Assembly (NCBI GenBank): GCA_022775085.1 | Contig: JALFJQ010000032.1 | Span: 1-38,705 of the forward strand | DNA from: Clostridiales bacterium | GTDB lineage: Bacteria > Bacillota > Clostridia > Oscillospirales > Oscillospiraceae | DNA length: 38,705 nucleotides | Reading direction: 5' to 3' | Part shown: piece after piece, positions 22,804-31,014 of the stretch | Layout: each line of letters opens with the position of its first letter | Numbering within the stretch: position 1 is the first letter of the stretch | Made by a program: the position numbers and the translations under genes | Notes under the pieces: model-generated | Databases searched by the model: none | What the model saw: the letters and a program-made list of their open reading frames with translations, nothing else | What the model was told of the DNA's origin: nothing

Positions 22804-24174
22804 TTATTGTGCCACAAACAGCGGCTGGATCTTCTCCCGGTAAATCCGGCGAAAGAAATAGAAGGTCGCCGCCGCGCTGGCAAACTCTGCCACAATGAAG
22901 GACAGCCAGACCTTCTCCACATCCCCGGTCAGGCTCAGCAGATACGCCACCGGCAGCAGCACCAGCAGCTGGCGGCACAGGGAAGTGACGGTGGAATATA
23001 TTCCGTTGCCCAGAGCCTGGAAGCAGGCTCCCAGCACGATGCAGAAGGCCGCAATGGGGAAACTCCAGCTAATTGTGCGCAGGGCCGCCCGGCCGATGGA
23101 CAGGAAGGCGTCGCTGGGATTGAACAGCCCCAGCAGGGCATCGGGAGCCAGCTGGAACACCGCAAAGCCCAGCAGCATCAGCCCAAAGGCAGCGGAGCAG
23201 GCGATTTTCAGAGTCTTGGTAATGCGCCCGGGCTTTCTGGCGCCGTAATTGTAAGCAATGATCGAAATGGTGGCGTTGTTCAGACCGAACAGAGGCATGA
23301 AGAAGAAGCTCTGGAGCTTGAAATATACGCCAAAGACGCCGGTGGCTGTTTCGGTAAAGTTCTGCAAAATCTGATTCATGCCGAAGGTCATGATGGAACC
23401 AATCCCGTTCATGACAATGGACGGCACGCCTACGGTCAGAATCTGGCGGACAGTACTGCCCTCCAGGCGCAGATACCGGGTGCCGAACTGCACCTCGGGA
23501 TTACATTTGAAATTGAAGAACCAGACCAGCACAGCGGACACCCACTGACCAATGACGGTGGCCACCGCCGCGCCGGCAATGCCCATGGCAGGCGCGCCGA
23601 ACCAGCCGTGGATCAGAATGGGGTCAAGAATGATGTTGATGATGGCTCCGGTGCTCTGGGTTATCATGGTATAAAAGGTCCGGCCGGTGGACTGCAGCAG
23701 CCGCTCACCTAAAATCGACAGGAACACACCCACAGTAAAGACACAGCAGATCTGGGAATAGATGATGCCGCCCTCCACCGTCTCCCGGACATCGGACTGC
23801 ATTTCGTAATAGGGCCGCACACCGAAGAAGCCGAACAGCATGAACACCGCCGTAACGATCAGCATCAGAATCAGGCCGTTTCCGGCGGCGCGGTTGGCCC
23901 CTTCCTGATTCTTTTCGCCAAGGCTCTTGCTGAGCAGGGAGTTGACACCCACGCCGATGCCCACGGCGAAACCGATCTGCATATTCTGAATGGGGAATGC
24001 CAGGGACAGAGCCGTCACGGCGCTCTCAGAGATCTGAGATACAAAAACGCTGTCCACAACGTTGTACAGCGCCTGCACCAGCATGGAGGCGATCATGGGC
24101 AGGGCCATGTTCAACAGCAGCTTCCCCTCTGACATGACGCCCATCTTGTTTTCCTGTAACGTATTCGTACTCAT
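22804..24174 (-). CDS. MATE family exporter (2)
   Basis: A 456-aa, 12-helix MATE antiporter. The N-terminal MALPMIASMLVQALYNVVDSVFVSQ, the GVGVNSLLSKSLGEKN loop and the second-half GLNNATISIIAYNYGA are typical of the NorM/VmrA-like branch frequent in Clostridia. AGGAG precedes the ATG. It has its own promoter and terminator. Its substrate is unknown; it is only distantly like the MATE proteins at 3.4 and 33.4 kb. Confidence 0.92.
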   Translation of the reverse strand: MSTNTLQENKMGVMSEGKLLLNMALPMIASMLVQALYNVVDSVFVSQISESAVTALSLAFPIQNMQIGFAVGIGVGVNSLLSKSLGEKNQEGANRAAGNGLILMLIVTAVFMLFGFFGVRPYYEMQSDVRETVEGGIIYSQICCVFTVGVFLSILGERLLQSTGRTFYTMITQSTGAIINIILDPILIHGWFGAPAMGIAGAAVATVIGQWVSAVLVWFFNFKCNPEVQFGTRYLRLEGSTVRQILTVGVPSIVMNGIGSIMTFGMNQILQNFTETATGVFGVYFKLQSFFFMPLFGLNNATISIIAYNYGARKPGRITKTLKIACSAAFGLMLLGFAVFQLAPDALLGLFNPSDAFLSIGRAALRTISWSFPIAAFCIVLGACFQALGNGIYSTVTSLCRQLLVLLPVAYLLSLTGDVEKVWLSFIVAEFASAAATFYFFRRIYREKIQPLFVAQ

Positions 24175-24217
24175 TTCTTTCTCCTAAGCTATCATACACA
24201 TAATCTCAAGCGCTATC

Positions 24218-24246
24218 ATTATACAGGATCGGATATGCAGTTGCAA
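24218..24246 (-). promoter_or_regulatory. Promoter of the second MATE gene
   Basis: TTGCAA (24246-24241) and TATAAT (24223-24218) on the minus strand, 17-bp spacer. Confidence 0.75.
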
Positions 24247-24397
24247 CCCCATATTTCCGGCATTACAAATAGAAATGCAAAATTGTGGTATTTTCTTTGT
24301 AAATGATTCCGGGAATTGCCTATCGACCTTATCAACAGGATGATAAATAGGAATTTGGCGGGGAGGCCCCCGCGGGCAATGCGTGCGGGGGCGGTTT

Positions 24398-24436
24398 GGT
24401 ATCGTTACGCCATTGGGTACCGCTCGGTATCGTTAC
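24398..24436 (+). repeat. Short dispersed repeat, copy 2
   Basis: GGTATCGTTACGCC, a short variable part, then CGGTATCGTTAC. Related to 2273-2308 and 37923-37959. It lies inside the nested palindromic region. Confidence 0.5.
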
Positions 24437-24443
24437 CCAGTAC

Positions 24444-24554
24444 CGTAGGGGGCGATGCCCACATCGCCCCTTTCGTAAATGTTACGAGTTCGCTGAAGAT
24501 TTGAAATAATCGCGCGCTTTTACCGCGGGCCGATGTGGGCATCGGCCCCTACGG
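24444..24554. repeat. Palindromic repeat GGGCGATGcccaCATCGCCC, copy A
   Basis: Two hairpin units, CGTAGGGGGCGATGCCCACA... (24444-24475) and its near-complement ending GGGCATCGGCCCCTACGG (24523-24554), face each other across a 47-bp AT-richer middle. Each unit is palindromic (GGGCGATG-CCCA-CATCGCCC and GGGCCGATG-TGGG-CATCGGCCC). A second copy is at 27790-27898. Confidence 0.75.
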
Positions 24555-24725
24555 TTACAAACCAACAAATACCAACTTTCGTGACAGCTTATGGTCGAGG
24601 GGCCCAAAGGATGTAGGACAATTGCCCAGCGTTCGTGACGCATTGCCTGCGGGGGCATCCCCGCAAATTCCAATTTGTCCGCTTCGCGAACACCACAATT
24701 TTGCATTTTCTCCGCACCGCCGGAC

Positions 24726-24758
24726 AAAAAAGCCGCCGCAGCGGGTTCGCTGCGGCGG
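24726..24758 (-). terminator. Terminator of the P-loop gene
   Basis: Perfect 11-bp stem CCGCCGCAGCG / CGCTGCGGCGG, loop of four, with CTTTTTT after it on the minus strand. Confidence 0.9.
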
Positions 24759-24772
24759 AGAGGATGTACGTT

Positions 24773-25180
24773 TTACAGGTACTGCTTCATGCCATCGCTG
24801 GCCTTCGCGGGATCCTCGGAGATGGTGATGGTGATCTCCATGCTGTTATCAGCGGCAAACTTGGCACACCATGCCACAAAGTCCTCTGCGGCAGCCAGGT
24901 CGGCGCCAATGGTCTTGTACAGGTTGTCAATAAAGACGTTCGTGATGTCAAAGTTGCCGGCGTGCAGGCCGCTCAGGAAGCCCTTGAGCATCTCGCTGCT
25001 GCAAATGCCGTACTCCTTGGAGTCCACCAGACGAACCTTATAAGAAAGATCGTAGGTCAGCTTTCTGCCGTACTCGATGCAGACCACATCGCCGTGGGCA
25101 TCCGCGACCGCGCCGTTGATGGCGTCAATCATCTTCTTCGTTTTGCCGGAGCCCTTCAGGCCCATAATAACATGAATCAT
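24773..25180 (-). CDS. Small P-loop ATP-binding protein, 135 aa
   Basis: A very short nucleotide-binding protein. The Walker A motif GLKGSGKT (7-14) is at the extreme N-terminus, followed by a helix with KKMIDAINGAV; a hydrophobic strand plus acidic pair VFIDNL (about 82-87) could be Walker B. It seems to be a minimal P-loop domain, without the lid or substrate domains of known kinases. AAGGAGG precedes the ATG, and it has its own promoter and terminator. Function unknown. Confidence 0.75.
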   Translation of the reverse strand: MIHVIMGLKGSGKTKKMIDAINGAVADAHGDVVCIEYGRKLTYDLSYKVRLVDSKEYGICSSEMLKGFLSGLHAGNFDITNVFIDNLYKTIGADLAAAEDFVAWCAKFAADNSMEITITISEDPAKASDGMKQYL

Positions 25181-25218
25181 AGGAATGTCCTCCTTGCCTT
25201 TATTTTTGGCTTATGCAC

Positions 25219-25247
25219 ATTCTACCAGTAAACGGAGAAATTTGCAA
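25219..25247 (-). promoter_or_regulatory. Promoter of the P-loop gene
   Basis: TTGCAA (25247-25242) and TAGAAT (25224-25219) on the minus strand, 17-bp spacer. Confidence 0.65.
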
Positions 25248-25305
25248 CTACTATTTTACATTTTTCCCAAGGGAATTTCGGTGCCCAGCGGCTCCCTGTG
25301 ATTTC

Positions 25306-26610
25306 TTACCGTTCGTAACCGGGCCTGCCCAGCAGCTGGAACATATTGCGCTTGTACAGCTCCACACCGGGCTGGTTGAAGGGGTTGACCCCCAGGATGT
25401 AGGCGGACACACCGCAGCACAGCTCCAGGAAGTAGAACAGCTCGCCAACCTTCCGGGCATTCAGCTCACCGCAGTCCATGGTGATGACAGGCACGCCGCC
25501 GTCCACATGGGCAGCCACAGTTCCCAGATATGCCTGTTCGTCCACGAAATCCAGGGTTTTCCCCTCCAGATAGTTCAGTCCGTCCAGATTCTTCCAGTCG
25601 CCGCCGATGGTGTGTCTGGCTTCCGGAGCATCGAAGCGAACCATGGTCTCGAAAATATTCCGCTCTCCCGCCTGGATCATCTGGCCCAGAGAATGCAGGT
25701 CGGCGGTAAATTCGGCGGTGACAGGGAAAATGCCCTTGCCGTCCTTGCCCTCGGACTCCCCGAAGAGCTGCTGCCACCAGCCGCCGAACATCCGGAAGCC
25801 CGGCTCAAAGGATTCGAGGATCTCCACAGCCTTGCCCTTGCGGTACAAGAGGTTCCGCACGGCGGCGTACAGCCAGGCGGGGTTCTCAAAGGAACGCAGA
25901 TCATAGCCCTCCTTGGCGTCAGCGGCACCGTTCATGATTTCCACAATGTCGATGCCGGCAACCGCCAGAGGCAGCAGGCCAACAGGGGTCAGTACAGAGA
26001 AGCGTCCGCCCACATTGGGTGGGATGACAAAGGTCTCCCAGCCCTCCTCAGCCGCCATCTGGCGCAGAGCGCCCTTGCAGGGGTCGGTAATGGCGAAGAT
26101 GCGCTCCCTGGCGCCGTCGGTACCATACTTGCGCTCCAGCATCCAGCGCAGAGCCCGGGTGGCAATGGCCGGCTCTGTGGTGGTGCCGGACTTACTGATG
26201 ATGGCGATGGAGAAGTCCTTATCCTCCAGCAGCCGGCACAGCTCATTCCAGTGGCGGGTACTCAGGCTGTTGCCCGCAAAGAATATCTGTGGATCCCCCC
26301 TGCCCCTGCCGATGTTTCGGTTAGGGCCCTGAAGCAGTTCAATGGCCGCCCGGGGGCCGAGGTAGGAACCGCCGATGCCAATGACCACGAACACATCGGA
26401 ATTCGCACGGATTTTCCTGGCGGCGCACTGGATGCGCTTCATCTCATCGGCAGCTTCCCGGACCGGCAGATTCAGCCAGCCCAGAAAATCGCTGCCTTCG
26501 CCGGTGCCGTCGGTCAGAGCGGCATGGGCGCTGGCAACCTCCTTTTCTATCGCCAACAAGTCCGCCAGCGTCAGCTGGCCCCAGACATTGGATATATCTA
26601 CTTTAATCAT
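25306..26610 (-). CDS. pgi: Glucose-6-phosphate isomerase
   Basis: A 434-aa cytoplasmic isomerase interconverting glucose-6-phosphate and fructose-6-phosphate in glycolysis. Sugar-phosphate motifs are clear: GIGGSYLG (78-85), ISKSGTTTEPA (138-148), GGRFSVLTPVGLLPLAVAGI and QPGVELYKRNMFQLLG at the end. The length is that of the compact Firmicutes type. ATG 26610 (MIKVDIS) is preferred to GTG 26622, which would sit too close to AAAGGA. It is divergent from the ROK glucokinase gene, the enzyme that makes its substrate. Confidence 0.96.
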   Translation of the reverse strand: MIKVDISNVWGQLTLADLLAIEKEVASAHAALTDGTGEGSDFLGWLNLPVREAADEMKRIQCAARKIRANSDVFVVIGIGGSYLGPRAAIELLQGPNRNIGRGRGDPQIFFAGNSLSTRHWNELCRLLEDKDFSIAIISKSGTTTEPAIATRALRWMLERKYGTDGARERIFAITDPCKGALRQMAAEEGWETFVIPPNVGGRFSVLTPVGLLPLAVAGIDIVEIMNGAADAKEGYDLRSFENPAWLYAAVRNLLYRKGKAVEILESFEPGFRMFGGWWQQLFGESEGKDGKGIFPVTAEFTADLHSLGQMIQAGERNIFETMVRFDAPEARHTIGGDWKNLDGLNYLEGKTLDFVDEQAYLGTVAAHVDGGVPVITMDCGELNARKVGELFYFLELCCGVSAYILGVNPFNQPGVELYKRNMFQLLGRPGYER

Positions 26611-26826
26611 GCAGCGGAACACGTCCTTTCTGAAAGTACAGATATATGTTACAGCAAAACAGTATCAAACGCAAGCCTTTTTGTTGATAAAACCAATGGG
26701 TCTGTTTTCGTCCGCAAAATAATGTCGACTGATTCTCCCCACAATCTTTTTTCGTCAAAGGACTGGCTTTTTTTATCAGGATATGTATAATAGAGGTATT
26801 CAGTAAAAAACAGGAGGCTTCACCCA

Positions 26827-27774
26827 ATGAAATACGGCTTTGGCATTGATCTGGGCGGCACCACCGTCAAGATCGCTTATTTCGACGAAACCGGTAAAAT
26901 GCTGGACAAGTGGGAAATTCCCACCGTTACAGCCAACGGCGGCAGCCAGATCCTGCCGGACATCGCCGCGTCCGTCAAGGGCTATCTGGCCCAGCACAGC
27001 ATTCCCAACAGCGACATTCTGGGCCTCGGCATCGGCGTTCCCGGCCCCGTCAACGTCAAAGGCGTTGTAAACAAGTGCATCAATCTGGGTTGGGGCGTGT
27101 TCAATATTTCTGACACCCTGTCTTCCCTCACCGGCTTCCCCGTGAAGGCAGGCAATGACGCCAACGTGGCCGCTCTGGGCGAATTCTGGAAGGGCGGCGG
27201 CCAGGGCTGCGACAACATGGTATTCGTCACCCTGGGCACCGGTGTTGGCGGCGGCATCGTCGTTGAGGGCAATCTGCTCCACGGCGCTCACGGCTCCGGC
27301 GCGGAGATCGGCCATCTGGTGCTGAACCGGGACGAGACCGTGCCCTGCAACTGCGGCAAGCGCGGCTGTGTGGAGCAGTACTGCTCCGCCACCGGCATCG
27401 TCCGGCTGGCAAAGCTCCATCTGGAAGGCACCGGCGCCCCCAGCGTCCTGCGGGGTGTGGAACCGCTGACCTGCAAGGATATTTTCGACGCCGGCAAGAA
27501 CGGCGACAAGGAGGCTCTCGCCATTCTCGATCAGGTCTACCGCTACATGGGCGAGTTCCTGGCCAATGTCTGCTGCGTGGTGAACCCCGAGGTGGTGGTC
27601 ATCGGCGGCGGCGTCAGCAAAGCCGGGCAAGTGCTCATCGACGGTGTGGTTCCCTATTTCAAGCAGTACGTATTCCATGCTGCCTCCGAGGCCCGGTTCA
27701 CCCTGGCTTCTCTGGGCAACGACGCCGGTGCCTACGGAGCCTTCAAGCTGGCGCTGGATGCTTTTGGAGAATAA
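26827..27774 (+). CDS. glcK: ROK-family glucokinase
   Basis: A 315-aa sugar kinase that phosphorylates glucose with ATP. It shows the ATP motif DLGGTTVK (8-15), catalytic GNDANVAALGEF (D111), LGTGVGGG (136-143), the substrate motif GAEIGH (158-163), the ROK zinc motif CNCGKRGC (174-181) and VVIGGGVSKAG near the end. AGGAGG precedes the ATG; a TATAAT (26786-26791) without a clear -35 box is the likely promoter. The divergent pgi gene supports glucose as substrate, though ROK kinases can act on other hexoses. Confidence 0.93.
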   Translation: MKYGFGIDLGGTTVKIAYFDETGKMLDKWEIPTVTANGGSQILPDIAASVKGYLAQHSIPNSDILGLGIGVPGPVNVKGVVNKCINLGWGVFNISDTLSSLTGFPVKAGNDANVAALGEFWKGGGQGCDNMVFVTLGTGVGGGIVVEGNLLHGAHGSGAEIGHLVLNRDETVPCNCGKRGCVEQYCSATGIVRLAKLHLEGTGAPSVLRGVEPLTCKDIFDAGKNGDKEALAILDQVYRYMGEFLANVCCVVNPEVVVIGGGVSKAGQVLIDGVVPYFKQYVFHAASEARFTLASLGNDAGAYGAFKLALDAFGE

Positions 27775-27789
27775 TACCCAAGAACGGCT

Positions 27790-27898
27790 CGTAGGGGGCG
27801 ATGCCCACATCGCCCCTTTGCAGATGTTCGTATTCGCCGGAATGCTGCATATATCTTAACGTTCTCCCGCGGGCCGATGTGGGCATCGGCCCCTACGG
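27790..27898. repeat. Palindromic repeat GGGCGATGcccaCATCGCCC, copy B
   Basis: The same two-hairpin layout as 24444-24554, with the outer 30-odd bases on each side almost identical and a different middle. It lies directly after the glucokinase stop, before its terminator. Confidence 0.75.
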
Positions 27899-27941
27899 TG
27901 GGATAAACTGGATGCCTTGTGGAAGTAAATCTACATCGCAA

Positions 27942-27977
27942 CAACCGGGAAGCGGCTGCTTCCCGGTTGTTTGTTAT
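27942..27977 (+). terminator. Terminator downstream of glcK
   Basis: Perfect 12-bp stem CAACCGGGAAGC / GCTTCCCGGTTG, loop GGCT, then TTTGTTAT. Confidence 0.8.
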
Positions 27978-28033
27978 ACCTAATGACTTGTTTGAATGAG
28001 AGATAATTGGTATTTAGCTGATTAAGAAAGCCG

Positions 28034-28156
28034 TGTCATTGCGAGCCAGTCCGCAGACTGGCGTGGCAATCCGCATCCCCTTTCGCTCTTTGATGACGAA
28101 CCTTTCCAAAAGGAGAACGGATTGCCACGTCGGGCTTCGCCCTCCTCGCAATGACA
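28034..28156. repeat. MITE-like palindromic repeat with TGTCATTGCGAG ends
   Basis: Perfect 12-bp terminal inverted repeats TGTCATTGCGAG / CTCGCAATGACA frame 123 bp. Inner arms CGTGGCAATCCG and CGGATTGCCACG also pair. From memory, elements with these ends are widespread between genes in gut Clostridia, and this looks like one of that type. It lies between convergent genes. Confidence 0.7.
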
Positions 28157-28201
28157 TGCTAGTTCGCTAAATTCTTCTTTATCGTACTGCGGGACAACCT
28201 T

Positions 28202-28729
28202 TTATTTTTGGAACCGTTCCAGAAACACCGGGGATTTCCACCAATACTGACTCCCCCAGTTTTCGTAGTTCCACTGCTCCATATAGTCATTGCACTCGTA
28301 GTCCACGTAGTAGAGCTTTCCCCCGCAGACCACAAAATTCGTGGGAAAGTAGTCGATGTTGGTATTCGCGGGATACAGCAGCCTGCACATATCCTCCAGC
28401 TGCCAGTAGAAGCCATCCTCCATCCGATTCTCCAGAACATAGCGGTCAATGGTATCGCCGGGGATATATTCCTTCAAAATCCGCTCCTGCTTTTCATCCG
28501 CATCCAGCAGTTTTGGCATAGGGATGCCAATTTTACACAAACGCGCATAGTCCCGCAGCTCCGAGGCCAGCTTATCCCCGAACTGGTAGTAGTCGCAGGG
28601 CTCGTGGTGAATCTGCTTGACCACGTATTCGCGCCCCCCGTCTGATACCAGATAAGAATAGCCGCCCTTGCCCTTACCCAGCAGGCGCAGGATTCGGAAC
28701 TCCCTGCCGTTAACGGTGATACGCTCCAT
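28202..28729 (-). CDS. Minimal protein-kinase-like protein
   Basis: A 175-aa protein with a shrunken kinase fold. The glycine loop GKGKGGYSYLV (18-28), Lys38 in YVVKQI, a catalytic-loop-like NIDYFPTN (124-131) and metal-binding VDYE (142-145) keep the key positions, although the HRD motif is replaced by N-I-D and DFG by VDYE. It is close in style to RIO/Bud32-type small kinases. It overlaps the Lgt-like gene by 20 bp and is last in the four-gene operon, so it may phosphorylate or regulate a partner there. Substrate unknown. Confidence 0.75.
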   Translation of the reverse strand: MERITVNGREFRILRLLGKGKGGYSYLVSDGGREYVVKQIHHEPCDYYQFGDKLASELRDYARLCKIGIPMPKLLDADEKQERILKEYIPGDTIDRYVLENRMEDGFYWQLEDMCRLLYPANTNIDYFPTNFVVCGGKLYYVDYECNDYMEQWNYENWGSQYWWKSPVFLERFQK

Positions 28730-29711
28730 AGTATCTCCTCTCCACGCTTACCGCCAGGTGACGAATGAACAGTGTCAGGCAGACAGCGAGCATCAGGCAG
28801 GCGCTCATAACGCTGTAGGCAAACATGGCCTCATTGCCCCGGCGCTGGACGTAGTATTCCATATACCCCGCCCCGCCGATGGCAGCGGCAATCAGCAGCC
28901 ACAGGAGGATCTGCCAGGCCCGGAAGCCCCGGGCCTTCACCATCCGCCGGGAGAACAGGATTACCGCCAGCACCAGCGCCAGTGCGCCCAGCACCTGTAC
29001 CACGCTGACAAAGCCGTTGCTGCGGAAGAACAGGGAGTCGTACCGGGTGCTGTCCAGCACCACCTGAGATGCGCCGTAAAAAAGCAGGAACACCAGGCAG
29101 GTGTCGCCATCTTTCAGCTTGCCCCGTTTCTGGCCCTTGCGGTAAAACACCGTCAGCCCGATGAACAGTGCCAGCGCCACGATGGATTGCAGAGCAAAGG
29201 TAGCCAGCCGGTACTCCACCGCCCCGGACACCGCGTTGTTCACAGGATAGGCGATGGGCAGGCTGCGAAAATTCGTCAGCACCTGTCCCCGATCGGAGGA
29301 ATTGAACAGGGCGCTGAGCCGTCCCACGGCCATTCCGGCGCAGCCAGCGATGGACATGGCGTCCAGCATTTCCGGCAGATTCCGATGCAGGCAGAGAACT
29401 CTTGTCAAGGCTGCCGCCAATACGCAGCCTAGGAATACACCCATGAGGGCATATCCGCCCTCAGCGTAATTGGTCATAGCGGCAGAAAAGCCCGTATAGC
29501 TGTCGCTCTGGCAGTACCAGTGGAAGAACCGGGCGAACACCAGGCTCAGAGCCATGCTCACCGGCACCACCGCGAAGCCTGCCGCGCCATTGCCGCCTTT
29601 TCCCAAGTAGAATGCCAGAAAGAAGCAGATTGCCGTGGCTGCCGCCAATGTCAGGATGACAGAGTTCCAGTAAACTGCCGTAGAGCCGCTGTAGAACGCA
29701 ACCTTATCCAT
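28710..29711 (-). CDS. Lgt-like (prolipoprotein diacylglyceryl transferase family) membrane protein
   Basis: A 333-aa protein with about 8-9 membrane helices. AEGGYALMGVFLG resembles the GG-motif of Lgt, GRLSALFNSSDRG resembles Lgt's GRxGNF.N..x.G signature, and STRYDSLFFRSNGFVSVVQ resembles the C-terminal R..D...S.GQ motif; both catalytic-type Arg residues seem kept. The final 75 residues (two extra helices) exceed normal Lgt. It is probably a divergent acyl/glycero-transferase rather than the housekeeping Lgt. It overlaps the glycosidase gene by 8 bp (ATGGATAA). Similarity is by motif only, so the reaction is uncertain. Confidence 0.65.
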   Translation of the reverse strand: MDKVAFYSGSTAVYWNSVILTLAAATAICFFLAFYLGKGGNGAAGFAVVPVSMALSLVFARFFHWYCQSDSYTGFSAAMTNYAEGGYALMGVFLGCVLAAALTRVLCLHRNLPEMLDAMSIAGCAGMAVGRLSALFNSSDRGQVLTNFRSLPIAYPVNNAVSGAVEYRLATFALQSIVALALFIGLTVFYRKGQKRGKLKDGDTCLVFLLFYGASQVVLDSTRYDSLFFRSNGFVSVVQVLGALALVLAVILFSRRMVKARGFRAWQILLWLLIAAAIGGAGYMEYYVQRRGNEAMFAYSVMSACLMLAVCLTLFIRHLAVSVERRYYGAYHR

Positions 29712-31002
29712 TGTCCGCCCCTCCCTCCGGTACCGCCGTAGCAAAGTAAATAATATCGCTGATCTTCCGCTGCTGGCCGTACACCGGGCGGTTCACCAGC
29801 TCGTTATTCATGACGATGGTGGCCGTCTGACCGCCGTCCAGACAATAGGCCATCCGGCAGCCCGTCGCGGCAATATTTTTCGCGAACTGGGCCACGGTGG
29901 GAATGGCCTGATGAATGCCGGTGGTATTCGCCGTGGCTACGATGTAGTGCAGGGTGTCCATCTGGCACAGAGCCGCCCGGGCATAGCCTTCCGTGATCTC
30001 ACCCACGCCGTACCAGGTGTGCTCCTGAAGCTCGTAGTTGTCAACTAAGATTGGGCCGAAAGCAAGGCTGAAATTGATATTGTGCTCGTCCACAAAATCC
30101 TGCACATCCTGAACCTTCAGCACCTCGCCCCCACGGGTAAAGTGCATATCGCCATTGTAATCGATGTAGCAGGTCTCGGCATAGGTGCCCTCCACCCGTT
30201 TGGCCTGCCCCTGATAGACCACCGCGCCGAAGTTCCGGAAACGGTAGAAATCACCGGCGGAGGCCACCACAGCGTTGACAGTTTCCGCCATCTCCGTGGT
30301 CAGATACTGGGTGTCGGAGCCGTACTGACCGTCCGCCAGATGGCGGCGGAACTGGGATGCGTCCTCCACCTTGATCTCGGAGAAGGTGTACACGGAATCG
30401 TCGTGAACCTCCTGCCATGTCACGGCAAAAATACTGTCGTCCAGATAGTAGCGGATGATACTGCCGTCATAGATTTCCTGATTGGTCTGGAAATAGGTCT
30501 GCTGACCGTCCAGAACCCATTTTGCCTGCTTGAGGATCGGCTCCATGTCAGCGGGATTGTCCACCCTGCCGAAGCAGGCTTCATTGGGCTTGGGCGCCAC
30601 CAGCGCGTCGTCGGCAATGGTGTAGTGCTCGTGGACAGGCTCCGTCTCTTCCACGGTGGGCTCCGGCAGGTCAAGAGGTCCCGCCGTCAAGCCGCTGTTC
30701 GCCTGTGACAGTGTTTTCTCCACGCAGGCGTCAAAGTCGTCCAGGATCGTCATATCCTTGGTCTTTACCACCACGGCGGCCTTGGGCCGGCCCACGGTTT
30801 CCAGCATCGTCCCCAGCAGCTTCACGGACGCAAGGGTGCACACCGGCACAAGAATCACTGTCAGGATAACCCGAGCAATCCGCCCCGCCCTGCTCTGCTC
30901 CTTTTTCGGTGGATTTGCTTTTCTCTCCGGTTCCGGTCTGGCGCGGATAATGTCGGGTTCCCGTTTCCGGGAGCTGGCAGCGTATTTCGGTTTGTATCCC
31001 AT
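29704..31002 (-). CDS. Membrane-anchored phosphodiester glycosidase (NAGPA domain)
   Basis: A 432-aa protein: a basic cytoplasmic tail (1-40), one membrane helix (about 42-66), an extracellular linker and middle region, and a C-terminal NAGPA-type domain (about 270-425) with GYARAALCQMD, GIHQAIPTVAQFAKNI and the core motif LDGGQTATIVMNN (388-400). Family members cleave sugar-phosphodiester bonds, such as GlcNAc-1-phosphodiesters or teichoic-acid-like links, so this one may act on cell-surface glycopolymers. It lies 12 bp after the secreted-protein gene and overlaps the Lgt-like gene. Confidence 0.8.
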   Translation of the reverse strand: MGYKPKYAASSRKREPDIIRARPEPERKANPPKKEQSRAGRIARVILTVILVPVCTLASVKLLGTMLETVGRPKAAVVVKTKDMTILDDFDACVEKTLSQANSGLTAGPLDLPEPTVEETEPVHEHYTIADDALVAPKPNEACFGRVDNPADMEPILKQAKWVLDGQQTYFQTNQEIYDGSIIRYYLDDSIFAVTWQEVHDDSVYTFSEIKVEDASQFRRHLADGQYGSDTQYLTTEMAETVNAVVASAGDFYRFRNFGAVVYQGQAKRVEGTYAETCYIDYNGDMHFTRGGEVLKVQDVQDFVDEHNINFSLAFGPILVDNYELQEHTWYGVGEITEGYARAALCQMDTLHYIVATANTTGIHQAIPTVAQFAKNIAATGCRMAYCLDGGQTATIVMNNELVNRPVYGQQRKISDIIYFATAVPEGGADNG

Positions 31003-31014
31003 GCCGTCCCCTCC

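Larger units (their letters stand above)
24273..24708. repeat. Nested palindromic repeat region, about 436 bp
   Basis: Outer arms AAATGCAAAATTGTGGT (24273-24289) and ACCACAATTTTGCATTT (24692-24708) are a perfect 17-bp inverted repeat. Inside, 24350-24384 and 24638-24671 pair over about 34 bp (GGAATTTGGCGGGGAGGCCC type), and the core is the palindromic element at 24444-24554. No coding capacity. This accounts for most of the 600-bp gap between the MATE and P-loop genes. Confidence 0.7.

Noticed and set aside
24273..24708. CRISPR-like repetition in the 24.3-24.7 kb gap
   Set aside because: The repeats are inverted and nested, not direct with regular spacers, and no cas gene is present.
25213..26790. 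525-codon plus-strand frame opposite pgi
   Set aside because: It is antisense to every conserved pgi motif and has no family features.
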